A stretch of DNA of 64,000 nt from Ensifer adhaerens. GTDB taxonomy: Bacteria > Pseudomonadota > Alphaproteobacteria > Rhizobiales > Rhizobiaceae. Below are positions 46,101 to 54,683 of the stretch, piece by piece. Position 1 is the first letter of the stretch. Each line of letters begins with the position of its first letter. Location of the stretch: NCBI RefSeq assembly GCF_028993555.1, contig NZ_CP118612.1, positions 558,001-622,000 on the forward strand, read 5' to 3'. The translations under genes and the position numbers were made by a program. The notes under the pieces are model-generated. The model was not told the DNA's origin, did no database searches, and saw nothing but the letters and a program-made list of their open reading frames with translations.

Positions 46101-47249
46101 ATTGAATGTCTGCTGGTTCCCCCCTTTGCCGATGGTCCGGGAAACCGTGTCCGTCTCCGGCGTAGTCGTATTGAGGTCGTTATCGATTGCTTCAAGGAGA
46201 ATGGTATTGCCACTCCTGATCGTGACCGAATGGATCGCGACGATCGTATCGTTCTGGAGTCCGGGCACGAAATCGCCCCCGGTTTCCTTCGCCGTCGTAT
46301 AGGCCACCATGGAGGCCTGGGCGTAAGGCGAGCCGCCCTGTGTCTGCGAAATCTGCCATTCGGCCGACCTTGCGGACAATAGGGTATCGTAGGTGATGGC
46401 GTTGGTATTGCCCTTATCGAGGGTAAGCAGCGACGGCGAGTTGGACACGAAGGTGAAGACCATGGCTTCGCCATTGGCGTCCTTCGATGGATCGACGCCA
46501 TCCAGCAACTGGTTCGTGTTGCCGATCGTGGTGTTGCCGCCGCCCTTGCTGGTGTTAACGGTTTGATTGGCCTGGTCGGAAATGACGATGATCTGGTTTG
46601 ATTGATCGCCGAAAGCATTCCAGTTGTTTTGACCCGAGGCGAGTGTGTTTAGGTCGAACGAAAGTTCCTCGGATGCGGACACGAAAAGCGTGTCCGCAAG
46701 GATCGACGTCGCATCGTCGTGGTCCAACGTGTTCCCGTGTTCGATCGCCTCGAAGGTAACCATCCAAATCTTAGCGCCAATAAGAGCGCCGTTGCCATCG
46801 TAAACCTCCTGAATGTAGGCAGCGAAGACGATGCGTCCGTCAGTGCTGGCACGGCCGAGCACGATGTTGTCATTCGTCGGGTCAGTGTAGAGCAGAACAT
46901 TGGCGTTATCTGACGTTACGTCGAGGCCGCTGTCGGCACCATTCAACGCGTCACCATTGGCGTCTGTGAACGCCAGGTTGCTTACGGTGGCAGTGGCACT
47001 AATCCCGATGAAATTGGAGGAACTTTCCGCGACCCGCCCCCCAGTCGGAAAGGTCGTTGAGAGGCCGAGCTGGCCGATCGAAGTTCCAAACAGCCTGTTG
47101 TAAAACGCCGACACTTGGCTTTGCAGCCGTGCGAGCGTCACATCATTGTCGTCCGCATCCCCAGGGACAGAGGGTGTTGCAGTTGCATTCTGAAGGGTTG
47201 CACTTTCATCGAGTGTCATGGAGCCGTTAAGCGTGAACGTGATGGTCAT
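43125..47249 (-). CDS. Large type I secreted protein with T1SS-143 repeats
   Basis: A 1374-residue protein. Residues 1-455 are a beta-rich N-terminal region rich in Asn, Thr and Asp. Then come four tandem repeats of 144 residues (about 458-1033; start PTATGTITVQLDDE, end TVTINADDDT), the T1SS-143 repeat type, followed by a unique region and a C-terminal tail with DTFSVDLDAVV. That acidic-hydrophobic end is typical of an uncleaved type I secretion signal. There is no N-terminal signal peptide and few classic GGxGxD nonapeptides. The exporter genes follow directly. It is probably a surface or extracellular adhesin or matrix protein; no enzymatic domain is recognised. Confidence 0.9.
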   Translation of the reverse strand: MTITFTLNGSMTLDESATLQNATATPSVPGDADDNDVTLARLQSQVSAFYNRLFGTSIGQLGLSTTFPTGGRVAESSSNFIGISATATVSNLAFTDANGDALNGADSGLDVTSDNANVLLYTDPTNDNIVLGRASTDGRIVFAAYIQEVYDGNGALIGAKIWMVTFEAIEHGNTLDHDDATSILADTLFVSASEELSFDLNTLASGQNNWNAFGDQSNQIIVISDQANQTVNTSKGGGNTTIGNTNQLLDGVDPSKDANGEAMVFTFVSNSPSLLTLDKGNTNAITYDTLLSARSAEWQISQTQGGSPYAQASMVAYTTAKETGGDFVPGLQNDTIVAIHSVTIRSGNTILLEAIDNDLNTTTPETDTVSRTIGKGGNQQTFNLSVTFNGDGTVTIVGLRAKDFISYETVSDHNRVKIANTGLDASNLDWDIGAFKLLEVASSHLDIGPDLLIEDSGPTATGTITVQLDDETETGGIAGGTGDVDPNTANTTGTVGFAFGADGAGSVAWLDTGAPSGFTYEKSGNDLLIKQSGNTVVTLTMNTATGAYTVTQERAIAHPSLDGLSGDDTENDVSFTVTYQVTDGDGDTATNTVTINADDDTPTATGTITVQLDDETETGGIAGGTGDVDPNTANTTGTVGFAFGADGAGSVAWLDTGAPSGFTYEKSGDNLLIKQSGNTVITLTMNTATGAYTVTQERAIAHPSLDGQSGDDTENDVSFTVTYQVNDGDGDKTTNTITINADDDTPTATGTITVQLDDETETGGIAGGTGDVDPNTANTSGTVGFAFGADGAGSVEWLATGAPSGFTYEKSGNDLLIKQSGNTVITLTMNTATGAYTVTQERAIAHPSLDGLSGDDTENDVSFTVTYQVNDGDGDKTTNTITINADDDTPTATGTITVQLDDETETGGNAGGTGDVDPNTANTSGTVGFAFGADGAGLVEWLTTGQPSGFTYVKDGNNLLIKQSTTTVITLTMNTATGAYTVTQDAAILHPTLDGQTGDNTENDVSFTVTYQVSDGDGDKTTNTITINADDDTPTIAVNDITGLFNTNVKSSTWSDLSGADGFKSLNITLNSYQIDSNSAVTVNTSLGTLTAPDGNGNFVFTGSITDDFTNDGVVNNQTVNYTLTFDPDADTYDFQITAIPSSTTTLSSAAGSLDAGGPDPVRTLTVATKEIVFSAVNATANASDIKALLNASEGTIQSTATYLSAAQMNVSTAGIGLGNNNFDGNANGGVDGATTQGGAFDESFVVDPHFLFSGMKIYIDNSVGGYNPSTEGIFYRVYYSDGTVGDISAKVTTLTPEAGGQVSFFVGSTSGPNNIDAVQLFMGSGTVKIPVIEFSITEQHPAQPLDLDFTATLFDNDNDSHQDTFSVDLDAVV
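44151..45878 (-). repeat. Four tandem 432-bp coding repeats
   Basis: Units begin at 45878, 45446, 45014 and 44582 (minus strand), each exactly 432 bp (144 codons). Units 1 to 3 are nearly identical at the DNA level, including silent positions. Unit 4 is more diverged (for example TYVKDGNNLLIKQSTTTVIT in place of TYEKSGNDLLIKQSGNTVIT). The near-identity points to recent duplication or gene conversion. Confidence 0.9.
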
Positions 47250-47877
47250 TGTTCATCTCCCTCATCAAACCGCCTCAGCATTCGTCGGCTAGTGGTCCTC
47301 CAGCTGAGCGCCCCCCGCGCCGGTGCGGATTGGGCGGCAGCAAGTCGCCTTTGAACGTCGGACAAAGGAGTAGCTGCCCGATCCAACGAGATTTGCAGGT
47401 CACATTGTTGCGTGGAAAAAATGCCGCTTCGGCGCTCTTCTTGGCTACCATTGCTGAAATCGCCTCGACGCTTGTCAGCGTAAGGCCCCCCCTCCAGTCA
47501 GGTCGTCAGCCATCCTCTCAATGTGAGAGCGTCTCCAGGTCCATTCTGGGCCAGGTCGATAGCGGCGGATTATTTTAGAAAGATCTAATTTTATCTTTCC
47601 TACAAGTTACCCTGAAGACCTACCCACGAATGCTTATGAGCACTCGAACTTGGAGTAAGGGAACGGGGGCATCCCACTGCTTGCGCACGTCCTTTCGGCA
47701 CTTCGCCTCCTCCAAGGTCGCGAGCAACAATCGGCCCAAGAGCCGATCCGGCCGATAGCGTTCGTCGGACTGAGGGTTAGCTGTATTATGGAGGCCTAAT
47801 ATAAAGGGGTGTGCGGTGAGATGTGCCTGCCTTTCGGGGCTCTCTTGCCGGCCTACTTGCCTTGACGGGGAATAGAG
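47250..47877. other. Upstream region of the secreted-protein gene
   Basis: About 630 bases between the secreted-protein gene and a small divergent frame. An AT-rich part near 47565-47610 holds a short inverted repeat, GAAAGAT at 47578 and ATCTTTC at 47593. It probably contains the promoter of the secretion operon. No intact gene seen. Confidence 0.45.
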
Positions 47878-48117
47878 ATGGAAGACGATCGGATGACGAT
47901 AACCGCACAATTTCAGGGTGTTGAAATCAGTCTCGTGTCACGAGAGCCGCTTTTGGGGACCCTCGAACTGACCTCAATCACGGGTGCAAACATCGAGGTT
48001 CCCCTGGATTACTACAGCGCAGAAGCCCTTGTTTCGGCGCTGGTGCAATTCCTGGCCCAAGGCAGCGATGACCGGCAGACATTTGGTCCGACTGATACCG
48101 GCGATCTTTCTTTCTGA
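47878..48117 (+). CDS. Small hypothetical protein
   Basis: A 79-residue frame (MEDDRMTITAQFQGVEISLV to the end TFGPTDTGDLSF) that is acidic and has no membrane segment or known motif. GGGGAATAGAG lies just before the ATG, and ATG 47893 is an alternative. Composition and codon use look like coding sequence. It is divergent from the secreted-protein gene, so a link to that system is possible but unproven. I do not recognise a family. Confidence 0.45.
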   Translation: MEDDRMTITAQFQGVEISLVSREPLLGTLELTSITGANIEVPLDYYSAEALVSALVQFLAQGSDDRQTFGPTDTGDLSF

Positions 48118-48555
48118 TGTGCACCCCTGAATAATCCATCCCCCGGAATGGCTACAGCCTCGGCAATCCCAACGGTCGGCATCTAATCATTTGGTCCCAG
48201 ACCGTAGTTGGGCGCCCTGCCTGACCTACCTTCAGAAAACCCGCTTTGTGGCTTTCGCCTGTCCTGACCTCGTTGAAACTGGCAAATGCGCGGCGCTTCG
48301 CCACTTAGCGCCGGCGATTTCGACTGTGGAGAAACTGGCCACAAGGCGGCGAACCGCTCCTCTCGATTTCCTCGTTGACGTGGATTGTGAGGATCGATTG
48401 CGATCCACCTCACATTTGCCGCGTACGGCGCCGGCAACGGCCGCCGTTGAATGCTACAGCACCGCCTTCGACCTTTAGCCTTTCTGTGACTTCGTCGTTA
48501 TCTCGGCGCTCAAATCTTGATCAAAACGTAACCTCTGCGCCTCAGCCATTCCCGT
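48118..48555. other. Upstream region of the cyclodeaminase gene
   Basis: About 440 bases without a recognised gene. It would include the promoter and part of the leader of the cyclodeaminase mRNA, which ends in a strong hairpin. Confidence 0.4.
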
Positions 48556-48588
48556 ATGCTCGCCTCCTCATCTGTGGGAGGCGAGCAT
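48556..48588 (+). promoter_or_regulatory. Hairpin covering the ribosome binding site and start codon
   Basis: ATGCTCGCCTCC (48556-48567) and GGAGGCGAGCAT (48577-48588) are exact 12-base inverted repeats with a 9-base loop. The right arm contains the ribosome binding site GGAGG and the first two bases of the start codon at 48587. In mRNA this stem would block initiation until opened by a protein, ligand, upstream translation or temperature. Confidence 0.65.
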
Positions 48589-49636
48589 GACATTGCACGA
48601 ACCGGTCCTTAATGTCGTATCGACTGAAGAACTGCGTCGCGTTGGCGCGGAGTTGACGGTCGCCGAAACGCACGCGGCGGTCGAGACCGCGTGGCGCGAC
48701 ATCCGAGGCGGATCTGCAATCGGAGGCAAGGCGGTCCTATCCCTCCCCGAGGACCAGTTTTGGGCCATGCCGGAATTCGAGGCTGAACGCGAGTCTTTCG
48801 CCTCCGAGCGGCTCGGGTGGAAGCTTTCGTCGCTCTACAGCGTCAATCCCAGGTTCGGTGGCGTCAAGATCATCGGCGCCAACGCGTTCAATCGCCGGCG
48901 CGGGCTGCCGCGGTCGACCTCGACCTACCTTCTCCTCGACAAGACTACCTTGAGGCCCGTTGCTATCTTCGATGGAACCGCACTTTCTGCCGCGCGTACG
49001 GGAACCTATGCCTCGCTGGTGCTGGAAACGTTCGTCGAGACACCGATGAAGATTTCGGTCTTTCTCTTTGGTGCCGGGCCGATCGCAAGAAGTGTCATCG
49101 ACTGCCTTTCGTTCACGGGTTCAGAGCGCATAGAGCGGATCCTCATCCGAAGCCGTTTTCCAGAAAGCGCAACCCGGCTGGCAGATGCGGCAGCATCGTC
49201 CACGCCGATTGCCTTGGTTCCGGTCATGGACAATGCTGCCCTTCCCGACTGTGCGCTCGTCGTAACGGCGACGAACGCCCGTGAACCGATCTTCGAAGAT
49301 CATGAGCTTGCAAGGGACGCCGCGACCCTGCACCTGGGCGGCGACGAGGTTCCCGAGGCTTACTTGAAGCGTGTCCTTCGCACCGGCGCAGTCATCTGCG
49401 ACGACTTGAAGACCGTCTCGCGTCGAAACTCTCAAAGCGTTTCCTTCTATTTTTCCAGGAAGGGCCTTAGCCTTGAGACGGCAGGCCCGTTGCTTGGAAT
49501 TGGTGAAATGTCAGCGCCAACCGGGTGGCAGGATTCCCGTCCTGGACCTGTCTGCGTGACCTGCGTCGGGCTCCCCATGCTCGACCTCTATGTCGCTGAG
49601 GCGACCTGGGCAAAGCTCCTGAGGGCGCGAGGATAG
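48587..49636 (+). CDS. Ornithine cyclodeaminase/mu-crystallin family protein
   Basis: A 349-residue NAD(P)-dependent enzyme of the ornithine cyclodeaminase/mu-crystallin family. The dinucleotide-binding loop is FLFGAGPIARSVIDCL (about residues 157-172), and the substrate side includes FGGVKIIGANAFNRRRGLPR. It resembles SbnB-like members, which make diaminopropionate, more than classical ornithine cyclodeaminase, but substrates in this family vary widely and include imino acids. It is the first gene of a pair with an MmgE/PrpD gene. Its ribosome binding site lies in a hairpin. Confidence 0.85.
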   Translation: MTLHEPVLNVVSTEELRRVGAELTVAETHAAVETAWRDIRGGSAIGGKAVLSLPEDQFWAMPEFEAERESFASERLGWKLSSLYSVNPRFGGVKIIGANAFNRRRGLPRSTSTYLLLDKTTLRPVAIFDGTALSAARTGTYASLVLETFVETPMKISVFLFGAGPIARSVIDCLSFTGSERIERILIRSRFPESATRLADAAASSTPIALVPVMDNAALPDCALVVTATNAREPIFEDHELARDAATLHLGGDEVPEAYLKRVLRTGAVICDDLKTVSRRNSQSVSFYFSRKGLSLETAGPLLGIGEMSAPTGWQDSRPGPVCVTCVGLPMLDLYVAEATWAKLLRARG

Positions 49637-49680
49637 CAAGCAGAAATCGCTGAAGGCAGGCTCGCAACAGGGAGGTCACG

Positions 49681-51015
49681 TTGCCGCTCATCACCGAAAA
49701 TCTCGCCGAGCACATCCTGGCGACCTCACGTTGTTCGCCGAGCTGTGACGACAGAAACATGGCTCTGAAGTGCATGCTTGATCTTATCGGCGCCGCAATC
49801 GCAGGCCGGGAGATGCAAGGGCCCCTTGCGGCAAGACGCACGGCTTGCGATCTCATGGGTTCGGGCGCGAGCCCGATCTGGGCAACCGGAGAAACCGCCT
49901 CGGTCCTGGGTGCGCTCCTTGCCAATACATCGGCTGCTTCGGCGCTCGATCTCGACGACGGGCACCGCCTGGCGCGCGGGCATCCCGGCGCGGCGGTCAT
50001 CCCGACTGTTCTTGCCATTCTGCCCGCCACGAATGCACGGGCCGCTGACGTGTTTTCGGCGATCTCGGTCGGCTACGATGTGGGCGTGCGCATTGCCGCG
50101 GCGCAAATGCCGGCGACGATCTCCACGCGCCAGACCGGTCGTTGGGCATCTGTTGCCGCAGCTGCGGCGGCCGCGTGCCTGTTGATGCCCCGGGAGGACC
50201 AGATTGCGCACGCGCTAGCGATCGCAGCGGTTCTTGCGCCTAACCAGCAAGCGAACGGTAGTTCGGGGTATTCGCGCCTGACCGGCAACGATGTGAAGGA
50301 AGGGATTGCCTGGAGCGCGGTTCTGGGTCTCACGGCCGTCAATCTTGCTCTCGCCGGGCATACTGGACCGGCAGACGTCTTCGATCACTTGGAATACTAT
50401 GACCGGCGAACGATCCTTAAGGGACTTGGCTCGCGGTCCCATCTCGCCGGAACCTACTTCAAGCCCTACGCCTGTTGCCGTTACATCCATGCCGCTCTCG
50501 ACGCGTTCCTTGATCTGGTCAGTGAGGGCAAGATTGTCGCTGAGGACATTACCGGAGTTGAAATCGAGACTTTCGGTTGGGCGCTGAGGCTCGGCAACGA
50601 GCTTCAGCCGGCGACGATCGTCGACGTGCAATATAGCCTGCCCTACTGTATCGCGGTCGCGGCGATCGAGGGACGGGACGCCCTCACGCCTGTGGCGCCT
50701 GGCCTCCTCGAGCGGCGAGATCTTACCTCCTTCGCCGGCAAGGTGAAGCTCTCTGTCAGTAGCGAGATCGATGCGTTATTCCCGGGAGAGACGCTTGCGC
50801 GGGTGACGGTATCGACCGTTTCCGGCCGCCATGTCTCTGATGTTCGCGGACCCTTCGGTGACCCGCAGCGGCCAATGTCCTTTGCCGACATCGAAGAGAA
50901 GTTCCTGCGCGTAACCAGCCAGGCTCTCAGCCCAGAACGTCAGCGCGATATCGTCGATGGAATTCTGGATATGCCGGCAGACCATGGATCCGGCTTGCTG
51001 GCTGCGCTGCGCTGA
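49681..51015 (+). CDS. MmgE/PrpD family protein
   Basis: A 444-residue protein of the MmgE/PrpD family, whose known members are 2-methylcitrate and aconitate-type dehydratases and related isomerases. Family blocks include DLDDGHRLARGHPGAAVIPT (about residues 89-108) and FKPYACCRYIHAALDAFLDL (about 260-279). The start is TTG with AGGGAGG 5 bases upstream, and it follows the cyclodeaminase gene by 44 bp. Its pairing with that gene and the amidohydrolase suggests catabolism of an imino or cyclic compound. The substrate is unknown. Confidence 0.87.
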   Translation: MPLITENLAEHILATSRCSPSCDDRNMALKCMLDLIGAAIAGREMQGPLAARRTACDLMGSGASPIWATGETASVLGALLANTSAASALDLDDGHRLARGHPGAAVIPTVLAILPATNARAADVFSAISVGYDVGVRIAAAQMPATISTRQTGRWASVAAAAAAACLLMPREDQIAHALAIAAVLAPNQQANGSSGYSRLTGNDVKEGIAWSAVLGLTAVNLALAGHTGPADVFDHLEYYDRRTILKGLGSRSHLAGTYFKPYACCRYIHAALDAFLDLVSEGKIVAEDITGVEIETFGWALRLGNELQPATIVDVQYSLPYCIAVAAIEGRDALTPVAPGLLERRDLTSFAGKVKLSVSSEIDALFPGETLARVTVSTVSGRHVSDVRGPFGDPQRPMSFADIEEKFLRVTSQALSPERQRDIVDGILDMPADHGSGLLAALR

Positions 51016-51027
51016 GGCACGTTGCGG

Positions 51028-52374
51028 CTACAGAATACGAGAATTCTCAACCACTAGACGCCCGTTCGCAATCACATGGCGAACGTGGGCGAAATTGTGA
51101 GCATCGCAGATGACGATATCTGCCCTTTTGTTCCTGTCGATGAAACCGCGATCGCCCGCCAGTTCCGGTATTGCGCTGGCGACGTTTCCGGTCGCGAGTG
51201 CGATGGCCCGTGGCGCCGGCATTTGTTTCCTGGAAATCATGCGCTGGATCGCAGAAAGGATCGTGTCCCAATCGCCGCCGGCATAGTCGGTCGACAACGT
51301 GTCGATGAGATCTGCCTCCGCCAGTGCGTCGAGGTTATCAGGACCATTGCGCCATCGGGTTGCAATGCAGTCGAGCGTCGACACATCGATCGTGACGCCT
51401 CTCTCCTTAAGCAATCGCGCTGTCGCCACGGCCTCGTCCGGCAGAAACATCGGATGGTTGGAGTGCCCGGCGATCATCCGCGCGCGCGGATACGTTTCGG
51501 CCAGCCGCACGAGGATCGAGGCAGTCGGCGCGGCGTTGTGAAAGATCGCCGCGAGCCGGAGCCGGTGCGACTGAACGGCGATTTCCTCAAGGCCCTTCAT
51601 AGCGAGGTGGACCGGGGGCATGACCGTTTCGACAACGATCCGACGAAGCCCTTCGACCGTCAGATGGTTCTCCAGCGCGTAATGGTGGATTAGATCGTCG
51701 ATTGCTTCGCTCGACGCTGCGCCAGAGCCGTCAAGACGTCGTCCTAGCACCGCCTCCTTGAAAAGTCTGGCGATCTTCGGATGGACCGCAACACCCGTGG
51801 CCGCTTCGATTGCTTGCGGCAGATAACGGTAGTCCTGCGCACCGCCGCCAAGCGTTTGGCCGCCGCCGGCCTCTCCCAATGCCCGTGCGCCGAGGGAGAT
51901 CATATCGTCGATGGTCGCTGTCAGGTGATGATGTGCCAACCCCTTGCCATCTGAAACTTGGGCAGCAGCGATACTGCTCGGCGTATGCGCCGTCGTTACC
52001 TGAACGTCGAGCGCATGCGATGCCAGTTCACCCCTTCCGATCTCGTCCGGTGTCGCGAGCCCGCACACGTTGAGCAAGGTGGTGGTCCCGCTCATCAGAT
52101 GCCGATTGCGTTGGTAGAGAATGTCCTCGGTCGAACACGGTGCCGTCCCGGATGGCATCGAAGGGCCCTCGATGCACCCATGGGCATGCCCATTTATTAT
52201 GCCCGGGATGATGATCGAGCCGTTGGCATCGATGACGCGTTCACCTTCGTTGGCCGCGGGCTGATAGGTCGTCACGTCGGCGATTTTCGATCCTCGGATC
52301 CGTACACTCGCTCGCTCGAGGAAGGTAATGCCGTCGCCGGTGATCAGACTGCCGTTGACGATGAGCGTGTCCAT
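51028..52374 (-). CDS. Metal-dependent amidohydrolase (enamidase-like)
   Basis: A 448-residue amidohydrolase-superfamily enzyme. The metal-binding HxH is in GIINGHAHG, further histidines are in AIFHNAAPT and AGHSNHPM, and the catalytic aspartate is in LIDTLSTDYAGGD. The pattern resembles enamidase and other cyclic-amide hydrolases. I start at ATG 52374 because the family N-terminus (MDTLIVNGSLITGDGITFLE) begins there. It is convergent with the MmgE/PrpD gene (12 bp gap), so it forms a functional cluster but not one transcript with it. Confidence 0.85.
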   Translation of the reverse strand: MDTLIVNGSLITGDGITFLERASVRIRGSKIADVTTYQPAANEGERVIDANGSIIIPGIINGHAHGCIEGPSMPSGTAPCSTEDILYQRNRHLMSGTTTLLNVCGLATPDEIGRGELASHALDVQVTTAHTPSSIAAAQVSDGKGLAHHHLTATIDDMISLGARALGEAGGGQTLGGGAQDYRYLPQAIEAATGVAVHPKIARLFKEAVLGRRLDGSGAASSEAIDDLIHHYALENHLTVEGLRRIVVETVMPPVHLAMKGLEEIAVQSHRLRLAAIFHNAAPTASILVRLAETYPRARMIAGHSNHPMFLPDEAVATARLLKERGVTIDVSTLDCIATRWRNGPDNLDALAEADLIDTLSTDYAGGDWDTILSAIQRMISRKQMPAPRAIALATGNVASAIPELAGDRGFIDRNKRADIVICDAHNFAHVRHVIANGRLVVENSRIL

Positions 52375-52390
52375 GCGAGCCTCCTCTTGG

Positions 52391-53128
52391 CTATCGGCGA
52401 TAAGCGGTGTGGTCCTGCCTCGGCCCCGGCAAAGCCAGGCCATAGCCGACACCTCGAACGGCGCGGATCCAGTCAATGCCCGTGAGCCGCAGGAGCGCCT
52501 TGCGAAGCCTCGCGACATGGACGTTGACCGTACGCGGGTCGACGAACACGCCGGCCGGCCATGCTCGCTCTATGAGGTCTCGGCGGGAAAACACCCGACC
52601 GCTCTCGTGGAGAAGAGTGCTGAGAAGCCGGAACTCGATGAGGCTCAGATGAAAGGGAATACCGCGCCAGTAAGCCTGATGGCTGGCGGTATCGACTGAC
52701 AGCCCTCCGGACGTGACCCGAGAGGCTACAGCGAACCCGGTCGGGGCGTCCGCCAGATGATGCTTGAGCGCGTTCAGATATTGCTGGGGTTCCACCGGGC
52801 ATATGAGGACTTCGTCGGCGCCGGCGCGCAAAATCGCTGGAAGCGCGCCAACGGCTTTGGCGCGCAGTAGAGCGACGACGGCTGTCCTGGTGCTCGAAAT
52901 CTGCCTTTTCAGGCCCTGGCAGAAAGTTGCGGCGCCTATGTCGGGCGCATCGAGAAGCACGGCATCCACGGCCCTTCCTCCGGCGATCAGCATGACGTCT
53001 TCGAGATCTGATGACAGATCGGTGGAGTAGCCCGCGACGGTGAGGATGTGCCGATGGGTAAGACTGAACCCGGCATCACGCGAGCTGACGATTACCAAAG
53101 GCTTCGAGTTCGTGTCGGAAGGTGGCAT
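52391..53128 (-). CDS. OmpR-like winged-helix regulator with degenerate receiver
   Basis: A 245-residue protein: a receiver-like domain (about 10-130) and a C-terminal winged helix (about 150-235; SLIEFRLLSTLLHESGRVFS, RTVNVHVARLRKALL, RAVRGVGYGLALP). Asp60 (AVLLDAPDIG) could take phosphate, but the acidic pair is replaced by SSRD and the conserved lysine by Cys (LICPVEP). It probably works without normal phosphorylation. I start at ATG 53128; the frame is open to 53440. It is divergent from a second OmpR-like gene and sits near traR. Rhizobial RctA, a winged-helix repressor of plasmid transfer, is a possible functional parallel, not a shown homologue. Confidence 0.78.
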   Translation of the reverse strand: MPPSDTNSKPLVIVSSRDAGFSLTHRHILTVAGYSTDLSSDLEDVMLIAGGRAVDAVLLDAPDIGAATFCQGLKRQISSTRTAVVALLRAKAVGALPAILRAGADEVLICPVEPQQYLNALKHHLADAPTGFAVASRVTSGGLSVDTASHQAYWRGIPFHLSLIEFRLLSTLLHESGRVFSRRDLIERAWPAGVFVDPRTVNVHVARLRKALLRLTGIDWIRAVRGVGYGLALPGPRQDHTAYRR

Positions 53129-53894
53129 CGGCCTGTCTTCCCGGTCACGATGCTGAAGCAACAACATAATGTTTGCACGCATAGGTTTTGATCGCAACAT
53201 TGATCGAGGAATATGTCTATTAAGAATTGTTTCGGGTGGCCGGACTGCACGCCCATGAATTGATTGGCGGTTGAGATGAATGTTTGCCGCGATCGATTGG
53301 AGGCGTTTTGCAAGCCGGTCCATCATCGGCCAGCGTTCAAGGAGATGCTGGATGCCGGATGAGATCAATGCAGCACACCAGAGTTCTGACACGAGCACGT
53401 CCAAAGGGCGTTCCAAATGTCGGCCGTCACACCGTAACAATAAAGAGGTCTCTCCATCTTGCCTTGCGTGCCCCCGCTTTCACTCGGGCATATGCCCTTC
53501 GATCTCGGTCAAGGATTTGACGGCCGGTGAAGAACGACCGAAACCGCGGTCACACTGAGGTTGCCTCCCGGGACGATCGGCGCGTGAGTAAAAGAGAATC
53601 TTTTGGGATCGGGCTGCCGTCTGGCGCATTCGCGCGGCACGACCTGCCGGCGTTATAATGTTTCTGCTGAAAGAAACGCGAACCCCTTGGCGGAAAACGC
53701 GCCACGATTCGACCGAAAACGTTCCTAAGTTGGATTGCGGGGCCGCTCCGAACGCTTCGCCGACCGGTTCGAATCTTCAAGCAAGGTAATACCGTTAAGC
53801 AGCATTTCTGCGACTTGAGCGCGTCTGTTTGAGACACTAGTTCCCGAGGAGGTTGCGCGGCAATGAGTGCCGTGCCGATCCAGGGGGAACCTCG
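53129..53894. other. Long divergent intergenic region
   Basis: About 765 bases between the starts of the two OmpR-like genes. I found no gene that convinces me and no strong palindrome. It probably contains both promoters, and may contain decayed sequence. Confidence 0.45.
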
Positions 53895-54626
53895 TTGCCA
53901 AGCATCGAACGGATCGCTCAGGGAGCAAAAAAGGTGGTGACCGTCATCAAAGACGAAAAACTGCGCCACCGATTTTCGGCGCTTCTCGTTACGCAGGGGT
54001 ACGAAGTCCATCAGGGCAATGCCGCTACTATGCGTCGTCTTCTTACAACGCGAACCTTCGACCTTCTTGTCATCGATGCAACCGCTTCATCGAAGGAGTG
54101 TCTTACTCTTTGCCGGTCTGTTCGATCCATCAGCGACATCGCGCTTGTTCTCATCGTCGACAGCCATGACGACCGGATCGTCGCCAACGGCCTGGATGCG
54201 GGCGCCGATGCATACGTGCTCCGAAGCGGGAAAGCCTTTGATACGCTTGCGCGCCTGCGCAGTGTTCTGCGGCGCGCCGGCTCCGGCTCGCCCGATCAAG
54301 AGAATCTGCGCGCAATCCTGTTCGATGGGTGGAGAATTGATCCGCGCAAGCGCACACTGCGCGATCCCGCGGGACACTTGAGAAAACTCACGTCCGGGGA
54401 GTTCGATGTCCTCGTGGTCCTCGCGCGCAATCCCGGCAAAGCTTTGTCTCGCAGGCAACTGCTCGAGGCCACCCGGTTTGGTCTGGCCGGGCCGGCCGAG
54501 CGTAGCATTGATGTTCACATAGCCCGCCTGAGGAAGGAAATCGAGCCGGATCCGCACCATCCGATCTACGTGAAAACGGTCAGGCTCGGCGGCTACGTCT
54601 TTGCCCAGGAGGTGGAACTCGTCTGA
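53895..54626 (+). CDS. OmpR-like winged-helix regulator
   Basis: A 243-residue protein with a receiver-like domain (about 13-125) and a winged helix (about 150-240; LTSGEFDVLVVLARNPGKAL, RSIDVHIARLRKEIE, VKTVRLGGYVFA). Asp20, Glu21 and Asp61 (LLVIDATAS) could form the phosphorylation site, but the usual lysine is replaced (YVLRSGKAF). The chosen start is TTG 53895 with AGGGGGA upstream; TTG 53853 is an alternative. traR begins 153 bp downstream on the same strand, and a PhoB-type direct repeat lies between them, so control of traR is plausible. Confidence 0.8.
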   Translation: MPSIERIAQGAKKVVTVIKDEKLRHRFSALLVTQGYEVHQGNAATMRRLLTTRTFDLLVIDATASSKECLTLCRSVRSISDIALVLIVDSHDDRIVANGLDAGADAYVLRSGKAFDTLARLRSVLRRAGSGSPDQENLRAILFDGWRIDPRKRTLRDPAGHLRKLTSGEFDVLVVLARNPGKALSRRQLLEATRFGLAGPAERSIDVHIARLRKEIEPDPHHPIYVKTVRLGGYVFAQEVELV

Positions 54627-54665
54627 AGGCAGGCCTTTGCGGCTGCCATCGAAATATGAAGTTTT

Positions 54666-54683
54666 GTTACAAGAATGTTACAA
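54666..54683. promoter_or_regulatory. Pho-box-like direct repeat upstream of traR
   Basis: GTTACAA is repeated after a 4-base spacer (GTTACAA-GAAT-GTTACAA). This 7-4-7 layout is the pattern bound by PhoB/OmpR-type winged-helix dimers. It lies 97 bp before the traR start and 40 bp after the upstream OmpR-like gene, which could encode the binding protein. Confidence 0.5.

Noticed and set aside
47578..47599. A short inverted repeat as a terminator
   Set aside because: The arms are only 7 bases and AT-rich, and no gene ends there, so it was recorded only as part of the upstream region.
53280..53558. A small gene in the gap between the two OmpR-like genes
   Set aside because: The frame lacks a ribosome binding site and its composition (many Arg, Ser, Cys and Pro) looks like non-coding GC-rich DNA.
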